Positions 55,367 to 64,000 of a stretch of 64,000 nt of DNA are shown here, in pieces. The notes below the pieces were generated by a model. The model did no database searches and was not told the DNA's origin. It worked only from the letters and a program-made list of their open reading frames with translations. The position numbers were made by a program, and so were the translations under genes. The first letter of the stretch is position 1, and each line of letters opens with the position of its first letter. Source of the stretch: Herbiconiux gentiana. Its GTDB lineage: Bacteria; Actinomycetota; Actinomycetes; Actinomycetales; Microbacteriaceae. The stretch lies in assembly GCF_024978135.1 (NCBI RefSeq), contig NZ_JANTEZ010000003.1, positions 607,684 through 671,683 on the forward strand, read 5' to 3'.

Positions 55367-55833
55367 GCGGCGCCCGCGCCGGCGGCGTCGTCGGGCTCGT
55401 CGGGCGGCAGGGTGCAGAGCCGCTCGGCCACGAGGCCGGCCACCAGCAGCACGACCCCCGAGACCGCGGCCGCGATGCCCGGCCAGATCGAGCCCAGGTC
55501 GGCGATCACCGGCCGGGTGAGCAGGAAGACCACGGCGCCCGCCGACAGCCCCGCGATCAGGCTGCCCACGAGGCTCGACGCCTTCGCCAGCACGACGACG
55601 CGCATCGCCCGGAACGGGTTGATCCGCGCGGTCGACCGCCCCCGCAGCGCTCGAGCGATCGGCACCGCCAGCACCACGACGATCGCCGCCGCCGCGACGA
55701 GCGTGATCGTCAGCGTGTACGGCGGGATGAGCACCGGCTGCCCCGCCGACGCGAGCGCCACCTCGAGCACGAAGCCCAAGGCGAGCCCGACCGCCGCGAA
55801 GGCCACCAGGGTCAGCGGACGGGTGTGCCTCAC
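55363..55833 (-). CDS. DUF3180 membrane protein
   Basis: A 156-aa protein with four membrane helices in two pairs (TLVAFAAVGLALGFVLEVAL, ITLVAAAAIVVVLAVPIA, LVGSLIAGLSAGAVVFLL, IAAAVSGVVLLVAGLVAE) and the conserved INPFRAMRVVVLAKASS between them. DUF3180 is an actinobacterial family found next to folK. GTG 55833 overlaps the folK stop (GTGA). Function unknown. Confidence 0.93.
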   Translation of the reverse strand: MRHTRPLTLVAFAAVGLALGFVLEVALASAGQPVLIPPYTLTITLVAAAAIVVVLAVPIARALRGRSTARINPFRAMRVVVLAKASSLVGSLIAGLSAGAVVFLLTRPVIADLGSIWPGIAAAVSGVVLLVAGLVAERLCTLPPDEPDDAAGAGAA

Positions 55834-56375
55834 CGCGTCTCCCCCACGTAGGGGCGCAGGGTGGTCTGCGGGATGGAGTCGAGCAGAGCATCCGCCCGAC
55901 CGATGCCCGGGAGGGTCGCGTCGGGGTCGATCTCGAGCCACGGGACGAGCACGAAGTCGCGTTCGGCCGCACGCGGGTGCGGGAGGGTGAGGCGCGGGGT
56001 GTCGCGCACGATCGACGCGAAGGTGACGATGTCGACGTCGAGGGTGCGGTCGCCCCAGCGCTCGGTGCGCACGCGGCCGTGCTCGTGCTCGATGCGGTTG
56101 ACCTCGCCGAGCAGTTCCTCGGGGTGCAGGCTGGTGCGGATGGTGGCGGCCGCGTTGAGGTAGCCGGGCGCGTCGACGTCGATGCCCTGCGGCTTCACCG
56201 CGACGGTCTCGTAGAGACGGGAGATCTTTTCGACCTCGATGCCCGGGGTGGCGCGGAGGTCTTCGACGGCGGCGAGGATGGTGGCCTCGCGGTCGCCGAG
56301 GTTGCTGCCGAAGGCGAGCACCGCCGGCAGCCGGATGATGCGGCGCTCGACGCTGCCGATGGGGCGGGGGTTCAT
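55830..56375 (-). CDS. folK: HPPK, pyrophosphokinase of folate synthesis
   Basis: A 181-aa 6-hydroxymethyl-dihydropterin pyrophosphokinase. Motifs: AVLAFGSNLGDREATI, the R-T-E-R-W-G-D-R-T-L-D-V-D-I metal/ATP motif, and LPHPRAAERDFVLVPW. Step before FolP. Overlaps with folB (ATGA) and DUF3180 (GTGA) put it in the middle of the coupled fol operon. Confidence 0.97.
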   Translation of the reverse strand: MNPRPIGSVERRIIRLPAVLAFGSNLGDREATILAAVEDLRATPGIEVEKISRLYETVAVKPQGIDVDAPGYLNAAATIRTSLHPEELLGEVNRIEHEHGRVRTERWGDRTLDVDIVTFASIVRDTPRLTLPHPRAAERDFVLVPWLEIDPDATLPGIGRADALLDSIPQTTLRPYVGETR

Positions 56376-56854
56376 GCGGGGGCCGTTCTCGTGGGGCTGG
56401 GAGCGGGGGGCGGTGAGTCGTGGGCGGGGGCAGCGGGGGCTTCGGCTGCGGAGGCCGGGGCAGCGGGGGCGGGACGTCGCGTGATGGTGATGCTGACGTC
56501 GGCGAACGGCACGGTGATCGGCGCATCCGGCTTGTGCACCACGACCCGCGTCTGACGCACCGGCGGATGCGCGAGCACCACACCCGCCACGCGCTCGGCG
56601 AGCGTCTCGATCAGATCGACGGGGTCGCTCGCCACCGCCGCCGCGATCTCCTCGGCGAGTTCGCCGTAGTGCACCGTCGCGGCCAGGTCGTCGCCGCCGG
56701 CCGCCGCCGAGGTGTCGAGCCACAGCTGCACGTCGAGCACGAACAGCTGACCGTTCTCGCGCTCGAAGTCGAAGACGCCGTGGTGCGCGAACACCTCGAG
56801 GCCGGTCAGCGTGAGCACGTCGAGCTCGTCCAGGATGCTCTCCCCCGTCGTCAT
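56372..56854 (-). CDS. folB: Dihydroneopterin aldolase
   Basis: A 160-aa aldolase of folate synthesis. Signatures: LTGLEVFAHHGVFDFERENG and DPVDLIETLAERVAGVVL, with RVVVHKPDAPI at the end of the core. The last ~30 residues are a Pro/Ala tail beyond the usual ~120-aa family length. Start ATG 56854 overlaps the folP stop. Confidence 0.96.
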   Translation of the reverse strand: MTTGESILDELDVLTLTGLEVFAHHGVFDFERENGQLFVLDVQLWLDTSAAAGGDDLAATVHYGELAEEIAAAVASDPVDLIETLAERVAGVVLAHPPVRQTRVVVHKPDAPITVPFADVSITITRRPAPAAPASAAEAPAAPAHDSPPPAPSPTRTAPA

Positions 56855-57669
56855 CGTGTGGGCCCCGTTCCGTTCCGGCCCCGCAGCCACGCGTCGGCCA
56901 CGTCGACCGCGCCCCGGGTGAGCGACACGTCGTGCACGCGCACCCCCCAGGCCCCGGCGTTCACCGCGAGCGCCGCCACCGTCGAGGATGCCAGATCACG
57001 CTCGACCGCGGTGGCCCCGCCCGGAACGAGGTCGGCCAGGAACCGCTTGCGCGAAGCCCCGATCAGCACCGGCAGCCCGAGCGAGACCAGGCGGTCGAGC
57101 CGGCCGAGCACGGCCCAGTTGTGGTCGGCGTTCTTCGCGAATCCGAGCCCCGGGTCGAGGATCAGCCGCCCCGGGTCAACGCCCTTCACGATCAACTGGG
57201 CGGCGCGCAGCTCGAGCTCCGCCGCCACCTCCGCGACGACGTCGTGGTAGCGCGCCAGCTCGTTCATGCCGTCGCTGTGACCGCGCCAGTGCATCACGAC
57301 GAAGCGCGCGTCGCTGCCGACGATCAGGTCGTCCATCTCGGGGTCGGCGAGACCGCCCGAGACGTCGTTGACGATGGCGGCGCCGGCCTCGATCGCCGCG
57401 GCGGCGGTGGAGGCGTTCATCGTGTCGACGCTGACGGTGACGCCCTGCGCAACGAGGTCGCGCACGACGGGCAGCACCCGGCGGCGCTCCTCCGAGATCG
57501 CGACCCGCGCCGCCCCCGGCCTCGTCGACTCACCGCCGACGTCGACGATGTCGGCCCCGCGCGCCACCATGCCGAGCGCGTGCTTCACGGCGGCGTCGCG
57601 GTCGACGAACCGGCCGCCGTCGCTGAACGAGTCGGGCGTGACGTTCAGGATGCCCATGATGCTGGTCAT
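56851..57669 (-). CDS. folP: Dihydropteroate synthase
   Basis: A 272-aa DHPS joining dihydropterin pyrophosphate and p-aminobenzoate; sulfonamide target. Signatures: MGILNVTPDSFSDGG, VDVGGESTRPGA, VNDVSGG and LIGASRKRFLADLV. Stop overlaps folB and start overlaps the folE stop (ATGA), so the operon is tightly coupled. Confidence 0.98.
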   Translation of the reverse strand: MTSIMGILNVTPDSFSDGGRFVDRDAAVKHALGMVARGADIVDVGGESTRPGAARVAISEERRRVLPVVRDLVAQGVTVSVDTMNASTAAAAIEAGAAIVNDVSGGLADPEMDDLIVGSDARFVVMHWRGHSDGMNELARYHDVVAEVAAELELRAAQLIVKGVDPGRLILDPGLGFAKNADHNWAVLGRLDRLVSLGLPVLIGASRKRFLADLVPGGATAVERDLASSTVAALAVNAGAWGVRVHDVSLTRGAVDVADAWLRGRNGTGPTR

Positions 57670-58427
57670 CGCCCGGCCCCCGTCGCTGTGCCGCCCTCGA
57701 CCTCGATGCCGCCGTCGACCTCTGTGCCGCCCTCAACCGCTGTGCCGCCCACGACCTCGGTGCCGCCCGCGACGGGATGGCGCGGGGCCGCGATGAGCGT
57801 GGTGAGCTCCGCGCGGGCGGCCGGGTCGGCGAGCTCTCCGCGGGCGGCGAGGGTGAGGGTGGTGCTTCCGGTCTGGCGGGGGCCGCGGGCCGTGACGCAG
57901 CCGTGGCGGGCGTCGAGCACGACGAGCACGCCGCGGGCGCCGAGACCGCGCTGCAGCGCATCCGCGATGTCGTCGGTGAGGCGCTCCTGCAGCTGGGGCC
58001 GCGAGGCGGCCGACTCGACCACGCGCACGATGCCGCCGAGCCCGGCGACCTCGTCGCCCGGGAGGTAGGCCACATGGGCGACGCCCTCGAACGGCAGCAG
58101 GTGGTGCTCGCAGACCGAGCGGAACGCGATGTCCCGGAGGAGCACGGGGCCGGCCTGAGCATCCGCCCGCCCGCCCGCAATCGGTGTGGCCGCAGTCGGC
58201 GCGGCCGGGGTCGCCGACCCGCCCGAGGACGAGGCGGCCGTCGGCCCCGCCGCGAAGGTGGTGCCGAGCGCCTCGGCCGGGTCGAGCCCGGTGCCGGCGT
58301 AGAGCTCGGCGAGCAGCTCGGCCACGCGCCGGGGCGTGTCGACGAGACCCTCGCGGCCCGGATCGTCTCCGATGGCCGCGAGGATCTCGCTGACGGCGGC
58401 CTCGATCCTGCCGCGGTCGACGGTCAC
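57666..58427 (-). CDS. folE: GTP cyclohydrolase I with repetitive C-tail
   Basis: A 253-aa first enzyme of folate synthesis. Zinc/active-site motifs: FRSVCEHHLLPFEG and DARHGCVTARGPRQTGS. Two oddities: an Ala/Ser/Thr-rich insertion of about 30 residues between the conserved N-terminal helices and the FRSVCEHH block, and a C-terminal Gly-Gly-Thr hexapeptide repeat (about 35 residues) encoded by an 18-bp tandem repeat. Start GTG 58427, 7 nt after the ftsH stop. Confidence 0.95.
   Translation of the reverse strand: MTVDRGRIEAAVSEILAAIGDDPGREGLVDTPRRVAELLAELYAGTGLDPAEALGTTFAAGPTAASSSGGSATPAAPTAATPIAGGRADAQAGPVLLRDIAFRSVCEHHLLPFEGVAHVAYLPGDEVAGLGGIVRVVESAASRPQLQERLTDDIADALQRGLGARGVLVVLDARHGCVTARGPRQTGSTTLTLAARGELADPAARAELTTLIAAPRHPVAGGTEVVGGTAVEGGTEVDGGIEVEGGTATGAGR
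57690..57761 (+). repeat. 18-bp tandem repeat encoding the FolE tail
   Basis: Four units starting GCCGCC (57690, 57708, 57726, 57744) plus a partial fifth, encoding a V/E-x-G-G-T/I-x hexapeptide repeat close to the folE stop. Confidence 0.85.
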
Positions 58428-58434
58428 GTGACGC

Positions 58435-60447
<2,013 letters not shown>

Positions 60448-60541
60448 GACTCTTCTACGCTCGGTGTGCCGGTGGCGGCGGCACGGTGCCTATGTCGTGC
60501 TGCAAGGGTACCCGTCACGGACTGAGCGCAGCCTCCATGTT

Positions 60542-60560
60542 CCCCGTGGGCGTAACGGGG
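60542..60560 (-). terminator. Hairpin between the Ig-like gene and ftsH
   Basis: CCCCGT/ACGGGG with a 7-nt loop, 25 nt after the stop of the 219-aa gene. GC-rich, without a T-run; it may attenuate read-through into ftsH. Confidence 0.4.
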
Positions 60561-60584
60561 CCAGAACGCCCTCCCGACCCGCCC

Positions 60585-61244
60585 TCAGCCCACCTCCAAC
60601 GTGACCGTCACCGCGTCCGAATAGGCGCCCCCATCGGGCCCGGTGAGCCGGTAGCGGACGGTGTCGACTCCCGCCGCGCCGGGTCTCGGGGTGTAGACGA
60701 ACGATCCCGTGACCGTGTCGATCTCGATCGTGCCGAGCGCCGGCGGGGTGCTCCCCTGCTGGATCAGCCAGCCCTCCGTCGGCACGTCGTCGTTCGCGAG
60801 CAGACTCACCGGCGACTCGAACCGGGTGCCCGCGGGCACGGCGTACACGTCGGGACGCGCCGCCGCCGGTGCGACGACCTCCACCTCGAAGCCGGTGCGG
60901 TACATCGACGGCCGATCGCCGATGGTCACGACCGCCCAGATGGTGTCCACGCCGAGGAACTCGGGCTCCGAGCGGTAGCTCACCCGCCCGTATGCGTCGA
61001 TCGTCGCAATCCCGTGCTCGGCGATCATCAGCAGCGGTCGCGGGATCATCGACGTGCACCACGTCGGCAGCCTCGTCTCGAGCAGCGAGACGACCTTCTG
61101 AGGCGGCTCGGCCGTCGTCTCGCACGTCGGCCACGGCAGAAGAGCGGATGCCCGACCCGGCGCCGCCCCCAGGCCCACCCCCACCAGCAGAAGGACGACA
61201 GCGGGCACCGCGAGCGCCCGCCACCCGGGCCGAACCGCCCTCAC
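60585..61244 (-). CDS. Secreted protein with Ig/cadherin-like repeats
   Basis: A 219-aa exported protein. Signal peptide: basic start, hydrophobic ALAVPAVVLLLVGVGLGAA, cleavage near GRASA. The mature part holds two beta-rich segments: one ending SYRSEPEFLGVDTIWAVVTIGD, and one like bacterial cadherin-type repeats (VYAVPAGTRFESPVSLLAND; GSFVYTPRPGAAGVDTVRYRL). Adhesion or cell-surface role is a guess. The GTG start overlaps the stop of the 125-aa gene (GTGA). Confidence 0.75.
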   Translation of the reverse strand: MRAVRPGWRALAVPAVVLLLVGVGLGAAPGRASALLPWPTCETTAEPPQKVVSLLETRLPTWCTSMIPRPLLMIAEHGIATIDAYGRVSYRSEPEFLGVDTIWAVVTIGDRPSMYRTGFEVEVVAPAAARPDVYAVPAGTRFESPVSLLANDDVPTEGWLIQQGSTPPALGTIEIDTVTGSFVYTPRPGAAGVDTVRYRLTGPDGGAYSDAVTVTLEVG

Positions 61245-61618
61245 CGTTCGACCAGGCCCACCAAGATGACGGCTCCCGGCCCCGACGGGCCGACGCCCGC
61301 GATGTGCACGGTGAGCTTGTCGTAGCCGTCACCCGGCTCGTCGGCACGGTAGAAGAAGGTGCCGAACACCGACGTCACCGCCCCGTGCATCGCTGAGACC
61401 GCGAGCGGCGCGCCGCTCGGGCTCGTGCAGCGGGTGGTGAGAGCGGTCAGCTCGCCGACCACGACGGTCTGCGGATCGGAGGTCAGTGCCGTGCAGCGTG
61501 GTGCCCGCGGGTCGGCGAAGCCGGGCTCCGCGTGGGCCGGGACGGCGATGGCGACCGCAGCCAGCACGAGCGCACCGGCCGACACGGCTCTGAGCAGCGA
61601 GGAACGGGATGAGCGCAC
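61241..61618 (-). CDS. Small secreted protein, 125 aa
   Basis: An exported protein with a clear signal peptide ([15 protein letters not shown], then a hydrophobic run, cleavage after VPAHA). The mature ~95 residues contain two Cys (RCTALT and TRCTSPSG) and a beta-rich domain ([21 protein letters not shown]) similar in style to the next protein's Ig-like repeats. GTG 61618 is preferred because GAAAGG lies 7 nt upstream. Translationally coupled to the 219-aa gene. Function unknown. Confidence 0.7.
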   Translation of the reverse strand: MRSSRSSLLRAVSAGALVLAAVAIAVPAHAEPGFADPRAPRCTALTSDPQTVVVGELTALTTRCTSPSGAPLAVSAMHGAVTSVFGTFFYRADEPGDGYDKLTVHIAGVGPSGPGAVILVGLVER

Positions 61619-61685
61619 GGGACGGCCTTTCGTCGGCCCACCCACGAGGAGGCTAGTGCATCCGCTCGCTTTAATCGAGTGTTGC

Positions 61686-62240
61686 TCAGGAATAGACGTG
61701 CGGAGCCAGCACGCCGATCGACTTCAGGTTGCGGTAGCGCTCGGCGTAGTCGAGGCCGTAGCCCACGACGAAGGCGTTCGGGATGTCGTAGCCGACGTAG
61801 CGCACGTCGATCTCGACCTTCACGGCCTCGGGCTTGCGCAGCAGCGCGCAGATCTCGACCGAGGCGGCGCCCCGGCTGCGCAGGTTCGCGAGCAGCCACG
61901 ACAGGGTGAGGCCGGAGTCGATGATGTCCTCGACGATCAGCACCTTGCGGCCGGTGATGTCGGTGTCGAGGTCTTTCAGGATGCGCACCACACCGCTCGA
62001 CTGCGTGCCGGAGCCGTACGACGAGACCGCCATCCAGTCCATGTTCAGCTGCAGCCGCAGCTCGCGAGCCAGGTCGGCCATGACCATCACCGCGCCGCGC
62101 AGCACACCCACGAGCAGGACGTCGTCGTCATCCGTGTAGTCGGCCTCGATGCGGCGGGCGAGCTCGGCGATCTTCCCGGCGATCTGCTCCTCGGTGAGCA
62201 GCACCTCGGTGATGTCGTCGCGAACGTCGTCGATGTCCAT
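61686..62240 (-). CDS. hpt: Hypoxanthine phosphoribosyltransferase
   Basis: A 184-aa purine salvage enzyme. The PRPP-binding motif is [18 protein letters not shown]; also [16 protein letters not shown] and the C-terminal [20 protein letters not shown]. Length normal. ATG 62240. It lies 78 nt downstream of tilS, the usual actinobacterial order. Confidence 0.97.
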   Translation of the reverse strand: MDIDDVRDDITEVLLTEEQIAGKIAELARRIEADYTDDDDVLLVGVLRGAVMVMADLARELRLQLNMDWMAVSSYGSGTQSSGVVRILKDLDTDITGRKVLIVEDIIDSGLTLSWLLANLRSRGAASVEICALLRKPEAVKVEIDVRYVGYDIPNAFVVGYGLDYAERYRNLKSIGVLAPHVYS

Positions 62241-62318
62241 GCTGTTCCTCTCGGGGCCTCGGGGTCGGCCCGGCGCGGGCTCCGGGCGGTTGCGACGGCT
62301 CGGGCTGTGGTGCCTGGC

Positions 62319-63368
62319 CTAAGCGCGGGCGAACTCGAGCAGCGCGCCCCGCCGCACCACTCTAATCCCTGGCAGATCGACGCCCTTCTGGCCGTGCCAG
62401 TCGGTCACCAGCGCCACCACCGCGAGGGTCTGCGCGCGCGAGAGCGACATGCCGAACTCGCTCTCGACGACGTAGCGGATGATCCGGTTCCGGAGCGCCG
62501 GCGGGTTCGCCTCGAGCGCGGGCGCCGAGATGGCGATGCCCGCCTCGGCGTGCTCCACGAGGTCTTCGATGGTCTCGATCGCCATGGCGTGCAGGGTGTC
62601 GTCGTCCTCGCGCAGCTGCTCGGCGGTGCGGGCGAGCGCTTCGGCGACCCTCGGGCCGAGCTCGCGCTCGAGCATCGGCAGCACGCCCTGGCGCACGCGC
62701 ACGCGGGTGAAGGCCGCGCTGTCGTTGTGCGGGTCATGCCAGGGCTCGAGGCCGGCGTCGCGGCAGAAGTCGTGGGTCTGCTCGCGTCTGGTGCCGAGCA
62801 GGGGGCGGATGCGCGTCCCGCCCGGCTGCTCGGCGACCGCCGCCATGCCGCGGAGGCTGACGGCCCCGGCGCCGCGGCCGAGGCCGAGCAGAACCGTCTC
62901 GGCCTGGTCGTCGAGCGTGTGGCCGAGCAGGACGGCGACGGCACCGGTCGCGGCGAGCGCCTCGTCGATGGCGGCGTAGCGGGCGGCGCGGGCGGCGGCT
63001 TCGGGGCCGCCCCTTCCGTCGATCGTCACCCGCGTCACGATCACGGGGGCGAGGCCGAGCTCCTCGGCCTGGCGGGCGGCGCGCTCCGCGACGTCGGCGG
63101 AACCGGGCTGCAGGGCGTGGTCGACGATCACGGCGCCGGCGCGGAGCCCGGCGCGGGGCGCCTCGAAGGCCGCGGCCGCCGCGAGGGCGAGGGAGTCGGG
63201 GCCACCGCTGAGGGCGACGAGGAGGTCGGCCCGGGCATCCGCTCGCCTGCTGCGTCGGGCAGTCGCCGCGTCGGCCGCCCGGGTGACGTCGGGCAGGCTC
63301 TCGCGCACGGCGCGGCGCACGTCGGCGATCGCCGGGGTGAGGCGCGGTCGGCGGCCGTCGGTCTGCAT
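62319..63368 (-). CDS. tilS: tRNA(Ile)-lysidine synthase
   Basis: A 349-aa enzyme adding lysidine to C34 of tRNA-Ile2 so that it reads AUA. The PP-loop is [37 protein letters not shown] is the second core motif; C-terminal part includes [16 protein letters not shown]. Shorter than E. coli TilS, as in other actinobacteria. Start ATG 63368, divergent from ppa. Confidence 0.95.
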   Translation of the reverse strand: MQTDGRRPRLTPAIADVRRAVRESLPDVTRAADAATARRSRRADARADLLVALSGGPDSLALAAAAAFEAPRAGLRAGAVIVDHALQPGSADVAERAARQAEELGLAPVIVTRVTIDGRGGPEAAARAARYAAIDEALAATGAVAVLLGHTLDDQAETVLLGLGRGAGAVSLRGMAAVAEQPGGTRIRPLLGTRREQTHDFCRDAGLEPWHDPHNDSAAFTRVRVRQGVLPMLERELGPRVAEALARTAEQLREDDDTLHAMAIETIEDLVEHAEAGIAISAPALEANPPALRNRIIRYVVESEFGMSLSRAQTLAVVALVTDWHGQKGVDLPGIRVVRRGALLEFARA

Positions 63369-63437
63369 CCAGTAACGTTATTGCAGTTTCGCGGCGCGCA
63401 TCCGGCGCCGTCGTCCACAACGAGGGAGCAGCAGATC

Positions 63438-63929
63438 ATGGCCGAGTACGACGTCGTCGTCGAGATCCCCAAGGGGAGCCGCAACAAGTACGAAGTCGAC
63501 CACGAGACCGGTCGCGTGTACCTCGACCGCGTGCTCTTCACGAGCTTCGTCTACCCCACCGACTACGGGTACTTCGAGAACACCCTCGGCCTCGACGGCG
63601 ACCCCGTCGACGCGCTGGTGCTGCTCGAGTACCCCGTGTTCCCGGGCGTGGGCGTGAAGGTGCGCCCCGTGGGCGTGCTCAACATGAGCGACGAGGCCGG
63701 CTCCGACGCCAAGGTCGTCGTGGTGCCCCACAAGGACCCGCGCTGGGCGCACATCCAGGACATCAGCGATGTTCCGGAGCAGACCCGCAAGGAGATCGAG
63801 CACTTCTTCGCCCGTTACAAGGATCTCGAGCCCAACAAGTGGGTCAAGATCGAGGGCTGGGGCGACGCCGCCGAGGCCGACGCGATCGTGCAGGCCGGGA
63901 TCACGAAGCTCGCGGAGGAGGGTCACTGA
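63438..63929 (+). CDS. ppa: Inorganic pyrophosphatase
   Basis: A 163-aa family I pyrophosphatase hydrolysing PPi from biosynthesis. The signature D-G-D-P-V-D is in [17 protein letters not shown]; also [15 protein letters not shown] and [18 protein letters not shown] 63438 ([13 protein letters not shown]) has GAGGGAG 11 nt upstream. It is divergent from tilS; a short AT-rich patch between them (GTAACGTTATTG) may hold both promoters. The 71 bases after it show no gene. Confidence 0.98.
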   Translation: MAEYDVVVEIPKGSRNKYEVDHETGRVYLDRVLFTSFVYPTDYGYFENTLGLDGDPVDALVLLEYPVFPGVGVKVRPVGVLNMSDEAGSDAKVVVVPHKDPRWAHIQDISDVPEQTRKEIEHFFARYKDLEPNKWVKIEGWGDAAEADAIVQAGITKLAEEGH

Positions 63930-64000
63930 CCTTCCGCGCGTTCTGCGTGTGGGGGGTGGGTTCTGCGTGGCCGGCGCCGGCGGGTTCGGGTGAGTTCGCC

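Overview
The window is a gene-dense, high-GC stretch of chromosome from an actinobacterium. The best fit is the family Microbacteriaceae. Grounds for this: many GTG/TTG starts, 1-8 nt start/stop overlaps, an lhr-nei2 pair, actinobacterial families (DUF3180, RlmC, CGNR regulator, ClpC beside lysS), the order tilS-hpt-ftsH-folE-folP-folB-folK-DUF3180-PH-PH-DUF2520-panC-lysS-clpC, and a small DUF7882-type protein that I know mainly from Microbacteriaceae. I see no prophage, insertion sequence, integrase or CRISPR array. The region is mostly core chromosome with a few accessory islets.

Layout. 1-13 kb: the end of a DUF1684 gene, a DEAD-box RNA helicase behind a structured leader, the giant helicase lhr overlapping the DNA glycosylase nei2, and small enzymes (YbaK deacylase, esterase, HAD phosphatase, DUF2071). 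13-16.5 kb: thyA-folA, a small gene with a LexA-like palindrome at its start, and the msrB-msrA pair. 16.6-23.9 kb: a membrane molybdopterin oxidoreductase, an esterase, rlmC, a PIN toxin/HTH antitoxin pair with its own palindrome, dinB and a VOC protein. 24-25.7 kb: a cluster of small family-specific proteins (DUF7882-like plus two members of a 70-93 aa family that also has a copy at 13.3 kb) and tRNA-Ser(CGA). 25.8-36.6 kb: a phosphoesterase overlapping a Stealth phosphotransferase tail to tail, a putative Fe(II)/2OG oxygenase behind a DtxR/IdeR-like iron box, radA, a carboxylesterase, a long structured non-coding stretch before a 75-aa membrane protein, and an MFS transporter divergent from a CGNR regulator. 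36.6-43.9 kb: a heterodimeric ABC exporter pair, a zinc-ribbon/SDR fusion, NUDIX, a DksA/TraR-type zinc protein and a GNAT. 44-63.9 kb: clpC, pirin, cls, lysS, panC, two PH-domain membrane proteins, the folate operon, ftsH, two inserted secreted-protein genes, hpt, tilS and the divergent ppa.

How genes work together. thyA/folA and folE/folP/folB/folK together cover much of folate synthesis and recycling. msrA/msrB repair both methionine sulfoxide epimers. lhr/nei2, dinB, radA and possibly the 85-aa gene at 15.1 kb form a scattered DNA-repair theme. tilS, lysS, rlmC, ybaK and tRNA-Ser serve translation.

The strongest unexplained structure is a recurrent one. Short tandem repeats (15-36 bp units) sit at the 3' ends of at least nine genes, either encoding a repetitive C-terminal tail just before the stop codon or lying immediately after it. 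The second is the small-protein family present in three copies, one of them translationally coupled to a DUF7882-like gene.
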